Made by a program: the position numbers and the translations under genes
DNA from: Membranipora membranacea
Lineage: Eukaryota > Bryozoa > Gymnolaemata > Cheilostomatida > Membraniporidae
Length of the DNA stretch: 64,000 bases
Assembly: GCA_914767715.1 (NCBI GenBank)
Contig: OU612071.1
Span: 11,699,493-11,763,492, forward strand
Direction of reading: 5' to 3'
The notes under the pieces: generated by a model
What the model was told of the DNA's origin: nothing
Databases searched by the model: none
The model's input: only the letters and a program-made list of their open reading frames with translations
Part shown: positions 22,766 to 34,074 of the stretch, in pieces
Layout of the letters: each line of letters starts with the position of its first letter
Numbering within the stretch: position 1 is the first letter of the stretch

Positions 22766-24950
22766 TCTCTTGCTAAAGAGTATGCAGATAGAACGGTCAT
22801 TTTGCAGTTTTTATGGACAATTAAGGACTTCTGTAAAAATACTCATCAGCTTAACAAAAACAAACTAAAATTCATTACATAACAAACTGGTGTAGTATGT
22901 GTTAAATTAAAACTTCTTTTGTTTCACCAGCTTAAGCTGGAGACTCGTTTCAACTCCAAACTAGTTGTCACTGCTCTCATCTGCAGGATTAGGTTCAGTC
23001 CAATTTCAGGGGACAATAGAGTAATTTACTCTTCAAACAGGGGATCCAGGGTGCAGTATTGTGTTGAGTAGTGTATTTGTTGCAGCTTCTGGCTACCTCC
23101 CAACATCTTTATGGGGTGTTGGCCGTCCGTGATTGGTCTTGGGGGATTTGGGCCCGCCCTGGTCTTTGTGTTGGTGTGTTCCCTGTATACCTGGTAAAAC
23201 TTATCCTGTTTCAGTGTTATTTTATCAGTCAGTGCACTCAGCGCATTAGCAATTGAACTCAGACAGTTTTGAAAGTATATCGAAGTCTATTTTACAAAAT
23301 CAGTTTAGAGGAAAGAAGGCAAAAGGTACGAATATTAATCTTATCATTATATGGCAACCTGCATTCTTCATTCAAGGATTAATTATATTATATATACCTT
23401 AAATTGTGTAAAGGCTCAATTTGACACCTTATCATTGTACGTTTTGGAAATAACACTTTACTTTAAAAGTTGTTAAGTAAGAGTACAAAGTTGACTTTTT
23501 GAGAACTGTGTTATGCGTTTATATTATTGTTTAATAATGACATATGACATGTAGTCATTGTTTGTGTAAATCTTTTATAGATTTCACGGTAGTTATCTCA
23601 GTAAAGGTCATCAATAAAGGTTATACATTAATTGACAATAGTCTGAGTTACGTCAGTAAAATCCCAAGTCAAAAATCCCCTAAGCTGAACGTCTAATGAT
23701 AGGGAATCATTAAAACTTCCCTTGGGGAATTAAGATCAGAGACTGCCAAAATCACTATCCAATCGTGGAGCTGAGCATGCGGGTCCAGCTAGTGATCTCA
23801 GTTCCCAATGGCCGACTTTTTGATGAATATATGATTATGTACATTCTGAATAAACTATTTGGGAGCAATAGGACAAATATTGATAAATGAATGCCAAGAC
23901 TGGGCAATCCAGAACAAGATGCGCCTAAACATCGCTCTGATGAAAATATCATGGTCCAACACCTCTCTTCACCTCCCCATTGCTTAACATGCAAATTATG
24001 TTGACTTCTCACCTCCAAAAGCCTGCTTCAGGTTCTTTCAATTCTCTAACCAGACCACTCAAATGGACTGCTTCTGCTCTGTCATACTTGAGAGTATCGG
24101 ATGGAAACTGATTGTAAGATTTTCTTCGGCGCTCCCACAAACACAGCAAGTGCATTTTTACAGGTTTACCAGCTAATTTTGCCTAAACTGACTCGTCTGC
24201 ATAAAGCGCCCCAAATTGATTTTGCTAAAATCATTTAAAACCTCTCTCACCAAAATTTCAATTGCAAATCCACCAGGCAACATTTTCATGCCTCAATATC
24301 ACTGACCGCAGTATTATCAACTTGCCTAGGTCCTGTTTTGACATCAGTCATACTAATCATTTTAATTTCGAGAAGGGGTGCAACAGGTTGACCTAATTTA
24401 ATTACAGGTGTATTACCTAATGGTGAGCATGGCGACTTCCAATGACATAAATATGCTGTCCTAGAAGGCTAGAGCATGCATCCCACAAGGAACCGGGATT
24501 TTATGACAATCGGGGCATTACAGACATATCCAGACATGTTTTAGACACAGGCACTCGATGATTATTCGCTTACTTTTTCCGCCATCTGTTTTCAGTAGTT
24601 TCGGAAATATGACCATCTGATAATTGCACTCTCGGTAACAACGTGCCCTCATCCAGATACCTAGTTGAAAAAAGGTAATACTGGGGTCAACAGCAGACTC
24701 TAGTCACACTACCATGTATGTTTCAATATCTATTTTGCCTTTAACGGATAAGGAGTTGCCTGCTCTTGATACCCGAGCAAGCAACTCCCGCTTACAGGTA
24801 ACTGTGGGTTGCCTGAGCAATGAAACTGATGTTTTATTGGCGTTGACCAGTTTTTATTCATTCTTAACGGGTGTAGTCACATACACAAAGTAATAAATTA
24901 TATATATATACAAATATATATAAATGAAGACTGACATCTGCTGGTTTTCT
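22766..24950. other. Unassigned spacer
   Basis: AT-rich with only short frames; nothing recognised. Confidence 0.5.
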
Positions 24951-25970
24951 GTTTGCAGACATCTGGTGGCGAGAACAGCTCGAGGAGAGAATTCTGGTAT
25001 GAGAGTTCTTCAGCCTCAGGCAACCTGCAAAGATAAAAATAAACAGCAGTTAGATAACGGGAGAGAGGCTAAGGGTGTGGGGAACTTTGTGGTTAACATG
25101 GACATGATACTGTATGTGCTGCACGACTTCCAAAAGGGACACAGGACATTGGAAACTTGCCAGGATTGTATCGTCGGGATGAGCGTAACAAGAAAGAAAG
25201 GCCTTACATGCAGCATTTCATTAACATGCTAGTAAAGAGGCTCCATCGGTTCTACAAAGCAGCGCAGGAGAGCAGGAGGGGCAGTTCGGACATGCTGTGC
25301 AGGATAGCTGCCTTGGCATGCACGGGGCATGTCAGCTGCTTGCATCACTAGACATGTCACTGCTGGCCCAATCAAACTGCCAAAAGCTGGCCAAGCTGGT
25401 GGACAATGAGATGACAGACATAAATAACAGAGACCTGAACGGACTGGCAGGGAAAAATTTAATGATAACAAACTATGAGGCCTGAGTGGGGGTGGGAGGG
25501 GGCGATTGCCATAATCCGTTGACAGCCGCTACAATTCGGTAAGGTTTGGCAATAAAGAGAAGATTGGCCTATGTGCCACACAAGGGGTAACAACTGCCAT
25601 CGGACAACGATGGGCAGGGTGCAAAGCCCTACCAATAATCCAAGTAAATCATCGGGACAGCACGTCCGTGGGGTGCTTCGGCGACAATCATCAGATGTGT
25701 TCCAGACTGGTTGGCAGCAGCTGCTGCGGGACAGAAGAGGACAACTGGATGCTCAGTAGTTCACTGTTCCGGTCTGGGGTGTATAAACTGCAACGAAGAA
25801 GAGAAAAAAAATCTGTTAGATGTTTTCAATATTCGCCTTCATGCCAACGCCCTTCAAGCGACCAAACTTGGATTTAGTCTACAGCGCAACCAGGCATTTA
25901 ACAGGGCATTGATTAAAAATATGCTAAAGAATGTCCTATTCAGTAGCCAAGAGCAAGAACCATGAAGAAC
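24950..25970 (+). pseudogene. Decayed coding island, possibly transposon-derived
   Basis: Several plus-strand frames overlap and hand over to one another by frameshift: 24924-25232, 25157-25351, 25297-25485, 25571-25759, 25668-25877, 25711-25965. Pieces such as PYMQHFINMLVKRLHRFYKA, ACQLLASLDMSLLAQSNCQK and a Cys-rich SGLGCINCNEEEK look protein-like, and GC content is higher than in the surroundings. I could not place the family; a dead transposase or host gene are both possible. Confidence 0.4.
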
Positions 25971-27456
25971 AAAGACAAAGTGTTCTGAGCTTTTAAGCGT
26001 TTAGTTGACAAAAATACATTTTGAATCGGACCTTACTCATGGGCCATTAGTGTTTTCCATATTACGTCAACACGTCTGACAGCTGGAAAGATCAGATGCA
26101 GCTAATTAGGTAAAATTCTGAGCAAAACCTTGAACTCTGAAAAGTTGACGCACCATTTTTCATACAAATTTTAAGACCAGAAACAAGCTATAGCATATGT
26201 TGTTATGGCACACACAATATCTGTTGGCACGGTATACTGATCAAATTTTATACTTCATTATTACATGTTCTGTAAAACTCACCAGTTTTACCCAGTTGTA
26301 GTGGTAATATTTAGAAATAAGGTCTTTTATTCATACATTACATTTATGTGGAGATATGCACAACAGAGAAAAAGTGAATAGCGCAGTGACGACACGTCAC
26401 TGAATTAGAGAAGACACTGAGCCTGTATCAAATAGCCAATAGTTTCCAGTCTAGAGTATTTATATGTTTATGATAGAGACAGTCAGTACCAATCTTTATA
26501 TATTTGTTTGCTTATTCTCATTTTCTTTAGCAAATTTATGCACCGAATATAAAGTTTTTGTTCTTGTAAATTAAACAATCATGTAAATCTTTCTAAATGA
26601 AAGACTGAAAGAACTGGACTTTGAATGAACTGCCCCAGATACTTTTGCTGAAAATGCATCGCTTATTCCAATTAAAACTCCCCCTGGGTCATTCTTATTG
26701 AAAAGATCCAGAGCGATTAGCGCTCAGAGCGAAGAGGAAGGAGGAAGACAGTCTATAATACCCTCTGTTCTAGCCCCTTACACAGAACCACTTAGAAGTA
26801 GCGGTCGAATCTAATGTTATGAAGAAGGGCAACATTTGTGTCCAGTGACAACTCCAAGTAGAAATACAATGTTGTAAGGAAATGCAGGCTAGTCATAATT
26901 ATCTAAACCACATTGTTGTTGATTGAAACAGACCCTAGACAAGCAAGGGCCCCTTGGACTAACATGCCTTTACTTTGCCAACGTCCTGTATCAACAACTC
27001 AATACACCAAACGTTCGGTGTTTTTGGGCTGGTTGATACTGGACATCAGCAAACTACAGGCTTGCATGTCCACGGGGCCAATGGCACCAACCACTCATTC
27101 CCCTTTTAATTATCTCCTCATATATCCTGTATTGAACAAGCTTGTCAAGATAGGCTAGCTTTTTTATAGACTTGCATTGCATCATGTATTTTAAGACTTG
27201 ATGTAGTGACAATAGGCACTGCATTCAAAACTATAGAGTATTTTTAATTGTGGGATATACTTTTTCATCGACTTCTCCTTGCCCTATGCTCTACTAATCA
27301 TTGCCTACCTACCTTAACCTATTTGTATTGTAAATTATCTCTCAATAGTCTCAGTGAATGTGATAGTGTTTGACTGTAGAATTTAATGACTATGTAGTAT
27401 GACCAAAAGGTAATGTGTAGTGTAGCCATAAGAACAATGAGAAAGAGTCCATTGGA
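25970..27456. other. Unassigned spacer
   Basis: No gene seen; a partial MITE core near 26647-26730. Confidence 0.5.
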
Positions 27457-27699
27457 CTGGGGGGTCTTTCAATTAGAAACAGCGGAAATTGCAATCTGCT
27501 CGCTCACCCAGTGAGTGAGCGACACCTGCTACCGCTACTAGGCTCTCGTTTTCAGCTCACGCACTCATGGTAGAACTATATACACTTTGAGTGAGCGATT
27601 TGGGAGCAATTGTGTCCATTTTAAAGACCAAGTGAGTGATAATTTTTAGCGATGTGATAGTGATAACTTGCATCTCTCATTCTAATTGAAGCCCCCCTG
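27457..27699. mobile_element. MITE family 1 in the spacer
   Basis: Both ends present, ctggggggtctttcaatta and taattgaagcccccctgg; independent of the duplicons. Confidence 0.78.
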
Positions 27700-28326
27700 G
27701 TTAGACAAAGTAATTGACTCCTCCCTGTTTAGCAATTGTATATTATATAAAGATGATACATAAATAAGAGAATAATGAGTGAATGGATAATATTAAACCT
27801 GCAGAGTTGAAGGTATAATAGATAAGTTCATCACTGGTATTCAGACTTAAGCTCCTGTAAGTGAGAAATACTATTTCTTCAGATTGTCTGCTTTTCTGTT
27901 ACCTGATAACAATGGATTCTATGTTCTTGTTTCATGTGAAAAGTGTAGATAACTCTGTTGAGTCACAATGAGGTCAAGGAAAATAAAATTACCAAAACAC
28001 CATTGGAGATCAATGAGCAAAAGAGGGAGCTTTGTTTCAAGCAAGGCTCTTCAAGAATCTCACTCCTTTTATTTATTTATTTATTTATTTATTTATTGAG
28101 GTTTTCTAAAAGTTTATAATTAAAGCAAATTAAAAATAACTTGTTGACCTCATACACATTAACATAGATACAAAAAATGACTTGAATAAAAAGATATAAG
28201 TGGTAGGGTGTTACATACTATATAGTGTGTAGGATAATGAAAGCATGGTATCATAAATTGCATGAATAAGATGAAAAAAGAAAAGAAGAAACAGAGAGTG
28301 GCAAATAAAAATACAAGTTAACAACA

Positions 28327-31257
28327 TTATGTGGGATTAAATGATAATGATTCATGAGGCTTGGTTGATTTAGTTACAAATGTATGAAAAATATTTAAAA
28401 AGGCTGATTTGCCTAGGTTTGATCTAAATGAGGGTTTAATTATTGCACAGTTGCTACGAAGTGATCGTGTATGTCTGTTTGATTTGCTAACGAGATGAAG
28501 TATGTGCTTGGATGCACGGCCTTTATGGACCCTCGATTTGACAAAATTGTGAAAAAGAAAATTCCTTCTACTGTGGAGAGTATGTAAATTTAGGAGCAAG
28601 CGGCCAGATGTGACAGAAAATTGTTTGGGGGCTGAAGTTATGATTCTGATTGCTTTATTTTGTACTTTTTCTAATGTATCTGAATTTTTGGCTAAACCAT
28701 CAAGGTACAATGATGAGCAGTATTCTACTATAGGTCTGATCAGTGATTTGTAAGTCTTCAATGAGTTTTCTACTGTCATGTATTTTTTTAGTTTTGATAA
28801 CAAGTAGACCATTTTGTTTGCTTTAGAGGCGGTGGCATTAGCCTGAGGGGTTAAACTAAGTTCTGAATCAAGAATAACTCCAAGAAGATTGAGTGAATGC
28901 TTGGATTCTATTTTCAAATTGTTTATTTGGATTTGGTAAAAATCATCTACTTTCCTATTTGAGAAAATACAGTATTGAGTTTTGGATAAGTTGAGTTGAA
29001 GGAGATTGTTTGAATACCAATTCGATACTTCTCTCATCAATGACTCAGATTTATCCATTAAGGTAGGGATATCTGTTGCTGTGCAGTAAATAACGGTGTC
29101 ATCAGCGTAAGCGAATGCAGTTTTGTGCTTGTTAAGGAGATCATTGATAGCAAGATTGAATAAGATTGGACCTAGAACACTTCCTTGGGGTACTCCACAT
29201 GTAATCGGTAGTGCACTGGACTGATCATGATCAACTTTCATGATTTGGGTTCGATGTGAAAGATAGGATGTAAATAATTTTGTTGTTGACTCTGCAAAAT
29301 TTAGTCGCTTTAGAGTGTGGATGAGTTGTCCATGATTTATAGTGTCAAATGCTTTACGTACGTCCAAAGACAGTGCACCTATGAAATTCGGTTGAGGGTT
29401 GTCTAGCGTTGTTCTCCAATTTTGTAAAAGAGAAAGTAGTAACTGTTCACTAGAATGGTGCTTAAGAAAACCGAATTGTCGATCTGAGAGTATTCCATGT
29501 GTTTCGATAAAGGTCATAATTTGATTTTTCATATCTAGCTCAAACACCTTTGATATGATTGGCAGACTGGAAATTGGTCTGTAATTGCAAGGGTCTGTTT
29601 TATCGCCCTTCTTAAAGAGTGGGGTGACCAGGGCTGCTTTTAGGCAGTCAGGGAATATTGATTTTTTGTAGCATTCGTTAATGATCAGGGCTATGGGAAG
29701 AGCTAATAGGTCTGCAACAATTTGGTACAGGGAAGCTGGAAACATGGTCAAGCCACCCCGTTTATTTGGTTTGAGGGACTTTATCAGTTTGTAGATTGTT
29801 TCGCTCTCAACATATGTGAAAGAGAAACTTGGACCATGGAAAAGGTCAGGTTGTGGATCGACCTTAGGAATAAAAACCGATTGTCCAGCGACCGTGGTGA
29901 AATATCTATTAAGGGCATTTGCCTTGTCAGAGTTTGAGGTGTAGGTAGAGTTTTGATAGCTAATTTTCTCGATTTGATCAGAGGATTTCTTCTTTCCTGT
30001 CAGTGATTTCAGGCAGGTGAAAAAACTTTTTTCATCTTTAGATAACGAGTCATTTATAAAGTCTTTCTTAGCATTCCTAATTTTATTTGTAACAAAGTTT
30101 CGAAACTTGTTGAACTGTTTGACTTGCGCTGTAGCTGGATTAGGTATATCCTTGAATACCCTCTTGTGAAATTTGTTTCTTAAATTAATGAGATGCTGAA
30201 TATCAGGGAAAAGCCACTGGTTTTTAGCCCCTCGCACTCTTTTTGTTTTAACTGGAGCATGCTTGTCAATCAGGTCAGAGATAAAGTTTTCGATATTTTC
30301 CATGCGGTGATGCAATGATTTGTTCATGTCAGTTGCTGTTTGCAGTAGTGGAAGTTTCGAACAGTCATTATAAAATTCCTCATGATTAATGCTGTGAATA
30401 TTTCTGGTTCTAATTAGTTTGCGTGGCTGTTTTGTAGCATGATGTTGATTAATTACTAAGTATGTGGCATAGTGATCAGAAATTGATCTATCGCATGTCA
30501 GGATCTTGCAACTATTAATGCTAATGTCACTGTTCACATAGTTGTGGTCTAATAAGCTTTCTCTCCCTAAATGGGTAATGTATGAAACCCCATTAACTTG
30601 CTGTAATAGCCCTGCAGACAAGAAGCTCTGCTCTAAATGTGTTTTTTCGTTTGATGAGGAATTCCAATTAATATTAAAATCTCCTAGTAGTATAAACTTA
30701 TGGCCAACATATTGGTTTTGATGTAGAATTGAGCTCATCATTGTAATGAATTCGGTTTTGTTAGCATCAGGGGGAAGATAAATTGATCCGATGATGTAGC
30801 CGTGTTGGTTGTTTGTGGAAGGTATTTTTATCCAAACCGAGTCACAAAATTTGGACAGTTTAACACTTAATTGACTTATTATAGAGAATTTATATGAAGA
30901 TTTTACAAAGAGCGCAGCACCGCCTCCCCGGGTTTTGGTTGTAGATTTTCTGTCACATCTAGCTATTGAGAATCCAGGCAAGTCAACAAGACTATCTGGA
31001 ATATCAGGAGTGAGCCATGTTTCAGAAACAGAAAAAATGTCGGTTGACTTAAAAAGATTGAGGCTTTCATAATAAAACATCTTTTTATATAATGACCTTA
31101 CGTTGTGATGTAGAAGTCTCAAATTGTTGCTGGATGCAGGCTTCATCTCAGATAGGGAGCTAATAGTATTCCATATGCGGTTATGGTAGCAGAGACTTTG
31201 TTCATAAATGTTAGACGAGTTTATTGATGCTTGGTTTCTTACGCTTAGATTAGCCAT
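28327..31257 (-). CDS. LINE ORF2: endonuclease and reverse transcriptase
   Basis: 976 residues, uninterrupted. An apurinic-type endonuclease covers about residues 45-265: HHNVRSLYK near 50, catalytic Glu in SETWL at 80, GDFNIN at 192-197, and SDH at 260-262. The reverse transcriptase covers about 530-800: NYRPISSLP at 558-566, LDVRKAFDTINH at 631-642 with the first catalytic Asp, GVPQGSVLGPILF at 688-700, and YADD at 717-720. A helical C-terminal region follows; no ribonuclease H was recognised. The start ATG lies inside the end of ORF1 (ATGGCTAA overlap), fitting translation by stop-restart. Every catalytic residue I looked for is present. Confidence 0.93.
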   Translation of the reverse strand: MANLSVRNQASINSSNIYEQSLCYHNRIWNTISSLSEMKPASSNNLRLLHHNVRSLYKKMFYYESLNLFKSTDIFSVSETWLTPDIPDSLVDLPGFSIARCDRKSTTKTRGGGAALFVKSSYKFSIISQLSVKLSKFCDSVWIKIPSTNNQHGYIIGSIYLPPDANKTEFITMMSSILHQNQYVGHKFILLGDFNINWNSSSNEKTHLEQSFLSAGLLQQVNGVSYITHLGRESLLDHNYVNSDISINSCKILTCDRSISDHYATYLVINQHHATKQPRKLIRTRNIHSINHEEFYNDCSKLPLLQTATDMNKSLHHRMENIENFISDLIDKHAPVKTKRVRGAKNQWLFPDIQHLINLRNKFHKRVFKDIPNPATAQVKQFNKFRNFVTNKIRNAKKDFINDSLSKDEKSFFTCLKSLTGKKKSSDQIEKISYQNSTYTSNSDKANALNRYFTTVAGQSVFIPKVDPQPDLFHGPSFSFTYVESETIYKLIKSLKPNKRGGLTMFPASLYQIVADLLALPIALIINECYKKSIFPDCLKAALVTPLFKKGDKTDPCNYRPISSLPIISKVFELDMKNQIMTFIETHGILSDRQFGFLKHHSSEQLLLSLLQNWRTTLDNPQPNFIGALSLDVRKAFDTINHGQLIHTLKRLNFAESTTKLFTSYLSHRTQIMKVDHDQSSALPITCGVPQGSVLGPILFNLAINDLLNKHKTAFAYADDTVIYCTATDIPTLMDKSESLMREVSNWYSNNLLQLNLSKTQYCIFSNRKVDDFYQIQINNLKIESKHSLNLLGVILDSELSLTPQANATASKANKMVYLLSKLKKYMTVENSLKTYKSLIRPIVEYCSSLYLDGLAKNSDTLEKVQNKAIRIITSAPKQFSVTSGRLLLNLHTLHSRRNFLFHNFVKSRVHKGRASKHILHLVSKSNRHTRSLRSNCAIIKPSFRSNLGKSAFLNIFHTFVTKSTKPHESLSFNPT

Positions 31258-32287
31258 TGTAGGTCCTGGGAGGGAAGACGTACGGTTTCTCTACTCGAAA
31301 CAAAAGCTGATGCTTGTTAAAGGTTATGCCGTTTGCCAGTGCATTTCCTAGCTGTGTTTCATCATTGAAGTTAACTTTTACAGTTCGTAGAGGGTTAGTG
31401 CCATCTTTGGTCCTCATTCGGTACACTGTAGCGTCTTTGAATACTGTTTGGACCTCTTGTTGGAGGTCTTCTTTCATTATGTAAATAGGAACATCTTTGA
31501 TGATGCCAACATGTTGGCTCGGTTGAATGGGTCGTCTTGCTGATGAGCCTCCAAGTGCTTCAGCTTCCCATTTTTTTATTATTATATCTATTTGTTCAGG
31601 TTTTGTTATCTGTATTATGAATTTCGGGTCTGCCGAGTTGAACTTGTATCGCTTGATAAAGTCAATCATCGTTGGTCCGTTTAATTTGCCGATTGCTTTT
31701 CTCACGTCATCCTGACTGATTGACGTGAAGTCCTGTTTTGTACTGTGTATTATAAAGCATTTTTCATGGTCGAATTCAGGGGTAGATTTGTCAGTATATT
31801 GACTTTTTGGTGGTTGTGTAAGGCGCTGATCTTGACGTTGTTGTTGTGCTTGTTGCTGCTGTTGTTGCCTTTGTTGCTGCTGTTGCTGCTGTTGTTGCTG
31901 TTGTTGCTGTTGCTGCTGTTGTTGTGTCTGTTGAGGTTGTTCTCGTTGGTTGAGAGATTGGTGATATTGGTTTCTTTGTTCAGTGAAAGCTGACTTAGGC
32001 GGAATCGGTTGTTGGATATTTCTCATTACTGCCTGACGATAATCAGCTGGGGGTGAGGAGACTTTGTCAAGTTTGGCCTCCATCATGTCTAGTTTCTCTG
32101 ACATGACTTGAACTGCTCTCTCAATGGGGTTTTCATTTGGTATAGATAATGCTTCTAGCTTAGCATGCATCTGCTCTAGTCTGTCAGACATAATTTCGAT
32201 GATGCTCAGCATTTTCTGGCATGATTGGCAGTGGTCCAGGTCAGACTCTGCTTGCAGTGAATAAGTGTCCATGTTCTCTGTTCTCAT
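31250..32287 (-). CDS. LINE ORF1: gag-like protein with poly-Gln
   Basis: 345 residues. An N-terminal helix with coiled-coil character (about 25-75, repeated LEQMHAKLEAL and LDMMEAKLDKV) is followed by a polyglutamine tract at about 118-150 made of mixed CAG/CAA codons. A C-terminal half (about 175-335) resembles RRM-like LINE ORF1 domains: strand CFIIHS, then GIIKDVPIYI, VYRMRTKDG and LLFRVEKPYVFPP. In related ORF1 proteins the next part is usually a zinc-knuckle cluster; here the frame stops instead, so the knuckles are missing or were lost. It likely coats the element RNA. Confidence 0.78.
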   Translation of the reverse strand: MRTENMDTYSLQAESDLDHCQSCQKMLSIIEIMSDRLEQMHAKLEALSIPNENPIERAVQVMSEKLDMMEAKLDKVSSPPADYRQAVMRNIQQPIPPKSAFTEQRNQYHQSLNQREQPQQTQQQQQQQQQQQQQQQQQQRQQQQQQAQQQRQDQRLTQPPKSQYTDKSTPEFDHEKCFIIHSTKQDFTSISQDDVRKAIGKLNGPTMIDFIKRYKFNSADPKFIIQITKPEQIDIIIKKWEAEALGGSSARRPIQPSQHVGIIKDVPIYIMKEDLQQEVQTVFKDATVYRMRTKDGTNPLRTVKVNFNDETQLGNALANGITFNKHQLLFRVEKPYVFPPRTYNG

Positions 32288-32792
32288 CGTGGAAAGCGGT
32301 GTAGAAGGGCCTGTGGATGTTGATATTTTGTTGCTGTCGCTGCTTGTGCCTAATCCGGTACTAGCATCCTTTGTAGATACTTTGGTATAATATTTGATTT
32401 TATTTCAAGAGTTCTCCTAGTATTATATAAGGCCAATGAAATGTAAATAAGAATAGCTCACCAACTAGGATTCCTATACACAGGTATTTGAGAAAACGGC
32501 TGGAGTTTAGCCATATCTTCTTTTATTTTTGGAAAAAGAAACTGTTGTTGAGGTAGTTTTGAGGCTATAAATAATATAGCGAGCCCAGTAACACGCATTA
32601 TGGAGGGGACAACTCTTGCTGTCTGCTAATATAATGGATGTATCATGCCTACTAATTTTGAATATTCTAAATATAGAATATTCAAAGTCAAACAGAGTCA
32701 TTCAGATGTGAAAAGGGTTATCTACCCTGATTTAAACTGGAACATATTATATTATCAATATCATGTAGACGGCTTCAACATATATATATTTA

Positions 32793-33100
32793 TTGCAGAA
32801 GCAATCTCACGGACATCATAAATATATATTCTATACACATTTAATCTTAGCAATTATCGACATGGAACTCAATATTAAGACGGCTGCACCGTCTTACAGT
32901 ATTATCGCAGACAGTCTATCGCATTTCCAATATTACTCCCAGCAAGTGCGTTTCAGTCTCCGGTCTGAATATATAGTCAATACACCTCATATAGCTAAGG
33001 CTACACAGTCCAGGTTCCGGGTGCGTCCCGCTCAATCTGCTCAGAGGGCAAGATCAGGGTACATCCCGCTTCGCAACGTATACTATCAGATCTAAATGCA
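32793..33100 (+). other. Possible remnant of a tyrosine-recombinase retroelement
   Basis: An open frame contains IADSLSHFQ, which recalls the end of ribonuclease H domains in DIRS-like elements. The similarity is short and the rest is not recognisable. Confidence 0.15.
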
Positions 33101-33137
33101 CCCGCTATAAGCTCCGCTTGTAAGCTACTCGAGACAC

Positions 33138-33446
33138 CAGCTCTGCTAGGTTGGCTTTGCCACCAGTACGACCCTCAGTAAACAGCTCTGCTAGGTTGGC
33201 TTTGCCACCAGTACGACCCTCAGTAAACAGCTCTGCTAGGTTGGCTTTGCCACCAGTACGACCCTCAGGAAACAGCTCTGCTGGGTTGGCTTTGCCACCA
33301 GTACGACCCTCAGTAAACAGCTCTGCTGGGTTGGCTTTGCCACCAGTACGACCCTCAGTAAACAGCTCTGCTAGGTTGGCTTTGCCACCAGTACGACCCT
33401 CAGTAAACAGCTCTGCTAGGTTGGCTTTGCCACCAGTACGACCCTC
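33138..33446 (+). repeat. 45-bp minisatellite, about seven units
   Basis: Unit contains gctctgctaggttggctttg and ccaccagtacgaccctcag. Being a multiple of three it is open in one frame and would encode repeats of ALPPVRPSVNSSARL; I do not regard that as evidence of a protein. Confidence 0.9.
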
Positions 33447-33815
33447 TCTAGGCTGAAGATAGCTATCCAGGAATTCTCTACCCAGGAGTTATCCTCTCTC
33501 GGCTCATTCATGGTGAGTTTGTTTAGCTAGATACCGTTAGCTTGAGAACCAAACCCTAGCCAGGTAACGGCCAGGTGTTCCACCCTTTCGAGATTTCCCG
33601 TACCACAGTTTTTCTAACATTTTATGATTATGATTATATATATATATATATGTTATTTATATGAGCAATAGTACCTATATAGAAATTGTGGAGTGTTCCT
33701 ATCACAGGGTTGCTTGTTGTCATGTTGTTGTCTGTTGTGCATGTACCATGTTCACGTATCTTTGAGTTGTCTTCTCTGTTCATACTACTGAGAAGTGACC
33801 ACCATTCTACCAACC

Positions 33816-34074
33816 CTGGGGGTCTTTCAATTAGAAACATGCAAAATCGCAATCTTGTCGCTCACTCACTGAGTGAGCGATACCTGCTAGGGGTCTCGCT
33901 TTCAAATCGCCCAGTCACTTGATGGAATATAAACATTCTGAGTGAGCGATTTGGGAGCGATGTTCTCTAATTGAAACACCAAGTGAATGATGACTTTGAG
34001 CGATGTGATAGTGATGTGATAGTGATAACTTGCTTTAGTAAAGGATCACTCTTTCTGACTGAAAGACCCCCCTG
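33816..34074. mobile_element. MITE family 1 in the spacer
   Basis: Both ends present with the same gtgagcgatacctgctag core; includes a short internal tandem copy of gtgatagtgat. Confidence 0.78.

Larger units (their letters stand above)
28069..32290 (-). mobile_element. Nearly complete non-LTR retrotransposon (CR1/L2/jockey-like)
   Basis: Two intact overlapping ORFs on the minus strand, followed by an untranslated stretch and an (AATA)n tail seen as ATTT repeats at 28069-28098 on the plus strand. Gag-like ORF1, then ORF2 with endonuclease and reverse transcriptase. The 5' end is uncertain; sequence up to about 32400 may belong. No target-site duplication was found by eye. Lack of stop codons suggests a young insertion. 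Confidence 0.85.

Noticed and set aside
31745-31993. Leucine-rich plus-strand ORF
   Set aside because: It is the opposite strand of the polyglutamine tract of LINE ORF1.
33151-33456. Repetitive proline-rich protein gene
   Set aside because: The open frame is a consequence of a 45-bp repeat unit; no start context, splice site or flanking coding sequence.
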